Made by a program: the position numbers and the translations under genes. Positions 59,391-60,762 of a stretch of DNA of 60,762 bases are shown here, in pieces. The stretch comes from Actinomycetes bacterium (GTDB lineage: Bacteria > Actinomycetota > Actinomycetes > Streptosporangiales > Streptosporangiaceae). Under the pieces are notes generated by a model. It had not been told where the DNA came from and searched no databases. It saw nothing but the letters and a program-made list of their open reading frames with translations. The stretch's first letter is position 1; each line of letters begins with the position of its first letter. The stretch spans positions 1-60,762 of the forward strand of contig JAOPYO010000151.1 in assembly GCA_025964575.1 (NCBI GenBank), written 5' to 3'.

Positions 59391-60551
59391 TCAAATGCGT
59401 TCGACGACGAGCGCGGAAGCCATGCCACCGCCGGCGCACATGGACACCAGGCCGATCCGGGCATCGCGCCGGGCGAGTTCATGAAGCATCGAGACCACCA
59501 TCCGGGCACCGGTTGCCGCGATCGGATGGCCCAGGCTGATCCCGCTGCCGTTGACATTGACGATCGACTCATCCAGCCCGAGTTCACGGGTGCAGGCCAC
59601 GGCCATGGTGGCGAACGCCTCGTTGATCTCCACAAGATCTACCTGGTCGAGGCCGAGGCCGCTGCGTTCCAATGCCCTGGGGATCGCCAGCGTCGGGGCG
59701 AGCCCCGTCAGCTCGACCTCCACCCCGACCGAGGCCCAGCCGCGGATCCGGCCGAGCGGCGCCAGTCCGTGGGCGTGCGCGAAATCGGAGCTTGCGATGA
59801 CGACCGAGGCCGCCGCGTCGTTGACGCCGGAGGAGTTCCCGGCTGTGACGACCGCACCCGGCATCTCCGGGTGCAGCACCTTCAGCCCGGCGAGCACCTG
59901 GGGCGTCGTCCCGGCACGCGGATGCTCATCGACGGTGAACAGCATGTCGCCCGCTAGCGGCACACCGACGATCTCGTCATCGAAGTAGCCCTTGGCGATC
60001 GCGTGAACGGCGCGCTCGTGGGAGCGGGCCGCCCAGGCATCGGCCTGCTCGCGGGTGATGCCGGCCAGCCGGGCAGTGTTCTCGCCGATGGTCACGGACA
60101 TGTCGAAGGGCGGGATGCCGGGTGCATCCGGGTGGCTCTCCGGCATCCAGGGAGTCGCCTCGGTCGCACCCGGCCGTACCTTGGTGAGCCGCGGCATGGA
60201 GCTCGCGCTCTCAGTGCCGCCAGCGACGATGACGTCCTCCATTCCGGCGAGGATGGTGGCCGCGGCGAACTGGACGGAAGTAAGGCCAGAGGCGCAATGA
60301 CGGTTGACCGCCACGCCGGGCACGCTGGTCATGCCCAGTCGTACCGCCACGTTGCGGCCGATGACACCGCCTCCCTGGAGCGACTCGGCGAGGACGAGAT
60401 CGCCCAATTCACCGATGGGGACACCGGCCCGCTCGATCACGGCGCGGACGGCGATCTCAGCGAGCTCGAACGCGTCCACGCTCGCGAGCGAACCCTTGCG
60501 GGCCCGGCCGATCGGTGTCCGCACAGCGGAGAGTACGAGTGCGTCGGGCAT
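59391..60551 (-). CDS. Thiolase (acetyl-CoA C-acyltransferase)
   Basis: 386 aa. Cys86 (NRHCASGL), NEAFATMA, GSGISLGHPIAATGAR with His ~342, CAGGGMA with Cys ~372. AAGGAG is 5 nt upstream of the ATG. With the acyl-CoA dehydrogenase it would form a beta-oxidation pair. Confidence 0.92.
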   Translation of the reverse strand: MPDALVLSAVRTPIGRARKGSLASVDAFELAEIAVRAVIERAGVPIGELGDLVLAESLQGGGVIGRNVAVRLGMTSVPGVAVNRHCASGLTSVQFAAATILAGMEDVIVAGGTESASSMPRLTKVRPGATEATPWMPESHPDAPGIPPFDMSVTIGENTARLAGITREQADAWAARSHERAVHAIAKGYFDDEIVGVPLAGDMLFTVDEHPRAGTTPQVLAGLKVLHPEMPGAVVTAGNSSGVNDAAASVVIASSDFAHAHGLAPLGRIRGWASVGVEVELTGLAPTLAIPRALERSGLGLDQVDLVEINEAFATMAVACTRELGLDESIVNVNGSGISLGHPIAATGARMVVSMLHELARRDARIGLVSMCAGGGMASALVVERI

Positions 60552-60608
60552 GGGATCTCCTTGATCAGGGAATGTGGCGCGGTTGTGCGAGCTGTTCACG
60601 CTGTCCCA

Positions 60609-60711
60609 CCAAGCAGGTCCGCTAGGACCTCGCGAGGCGCGATCGAGCCAAACGTTGATGTTCGATCACGCGGTCATCCACCGAAATGATCTTGACGTCA
60701 TCCGGCAGCAT
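60609..60711 (-). pseudogene. 5' remnant of an amidohydrolase (relative of 11831)
   Basis: ATG at 60711 behind GAGGAGAAG begins MLPDDVKIISVDDRVIEH, near identical to the start of the protein at 11831 but with the metal-ligand His changed to Arg (DDR for DDH). One base is missing after HQR, since WLDRAS continues in the next frame, and the ORF stops at 60622. The rest of the gene is gone. Lies directly upstream of the thiolase, so its promoter may have been captured by that operon. Confidence 0.75.
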
Positions 60712-60762
60712 GCGAACTTCTCCTCACGGACGGAACGAGTTATCTGGAGAGGAACCTTGGCT

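Overview
The window reads as chromosome of a high-GC filamentous actinobacterium. The evidence is strong third-position GC bias, frequent GTG starts and one TTG start, a complete yrbE/mce transporter operon, a DUF574-type SAM methyltransferase, a PucR-like regulator, and NIT-domain histidine kinase architecture. My best guess is the Streptosporangiales/Thermomonosporaceae area, but that is inference from gene style and not a taxonomic result.

The left 5 kb (1-5363) is mostly debris plus a few stand-alone genes. It holds the 3' half of a CAU tRNA (a typical attachment-site scar), a frameshifted cytochrome P450 piece, a methyltransferase tail, the first 30 codons of a LigC-type DNA ligase, and the N-terminus of an acyl-CoA synthetase. 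Intact genes there are a secreted protein, a DUF574 methyltransferase and a thioesterase-like protein.

From 5.6 to 61 kb the window is a dense, CoA-linked catabolic island. Region by region: 5.6-15.4 kb (+) has two adjacent acyl-CoA dehydrogenases, a SnoaL-like protein, a P450, two amidohydrolases, DoxX, a small Cys protein and an acyl-CoA synthetase. At 15.8 kb is TetR copy 1. At 16.7-19.2 kb is a divergent SDR / DUF35-thiolase (Ltp-type) pair. At 19.2-32.9 kb (-) are a PucR-like regulator, a P450 and a ten-gene mce operon that ends in a sensor kinase. At 33.3-42.3 kb (+) are thiolase, SDRs, amidohydrolase, P450 and acyl-CoA synthetase. At 42.3-50.2 kb (-) is a tightly coupled eight-gene operon running from a DHDPS-type aldolase through two acyl-CoA dehydrogenases, two crotonases, SDR, ligase and thioesterase. 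At 50.3 kb is TetR copy 2. At 51-60.8 kb are a hydrolase, SDR, CoA-transferase, a third TetR, a possible 33-aa peptide, ALDH, SDR, acyl-CoA dehydrogenase and thiolase.

Taken together, the genes describe uptake of a hydrophobic substrate (mce), P450 hydroxylation, oxidation by ALDH/SDRs, CoA activation (three ligases, one CoA-transferase), beta-oxidation (acyl-CoA dehydrogenases, crotonases, SDRs, thiolases) and at least two retro-aldol-type cleavages (Ltp-DUF35 fusion, DHDPS-like lyase). Two amidohydrolase subfamilies may act on ring-derived or carboxylated intermediates. A steroid, terpenoid or similar polycyclic substrate fits, but the sequence does not identify it. No KshA/B, HsaC or KstD gene is present, so the classical sterol ring pathway is not encoded here.

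The most striking signal not explained by the genes is a repeated operator-like dyad (AGTAGA, 7 nt, TCTACT; strongest half RTTCTACT) in front of about nine transcription units. Together with two nearly identical TetR regulators it suggests one regulon spanning the island. Many broken copies of the island's own gene families show ongoing duplication and decay.
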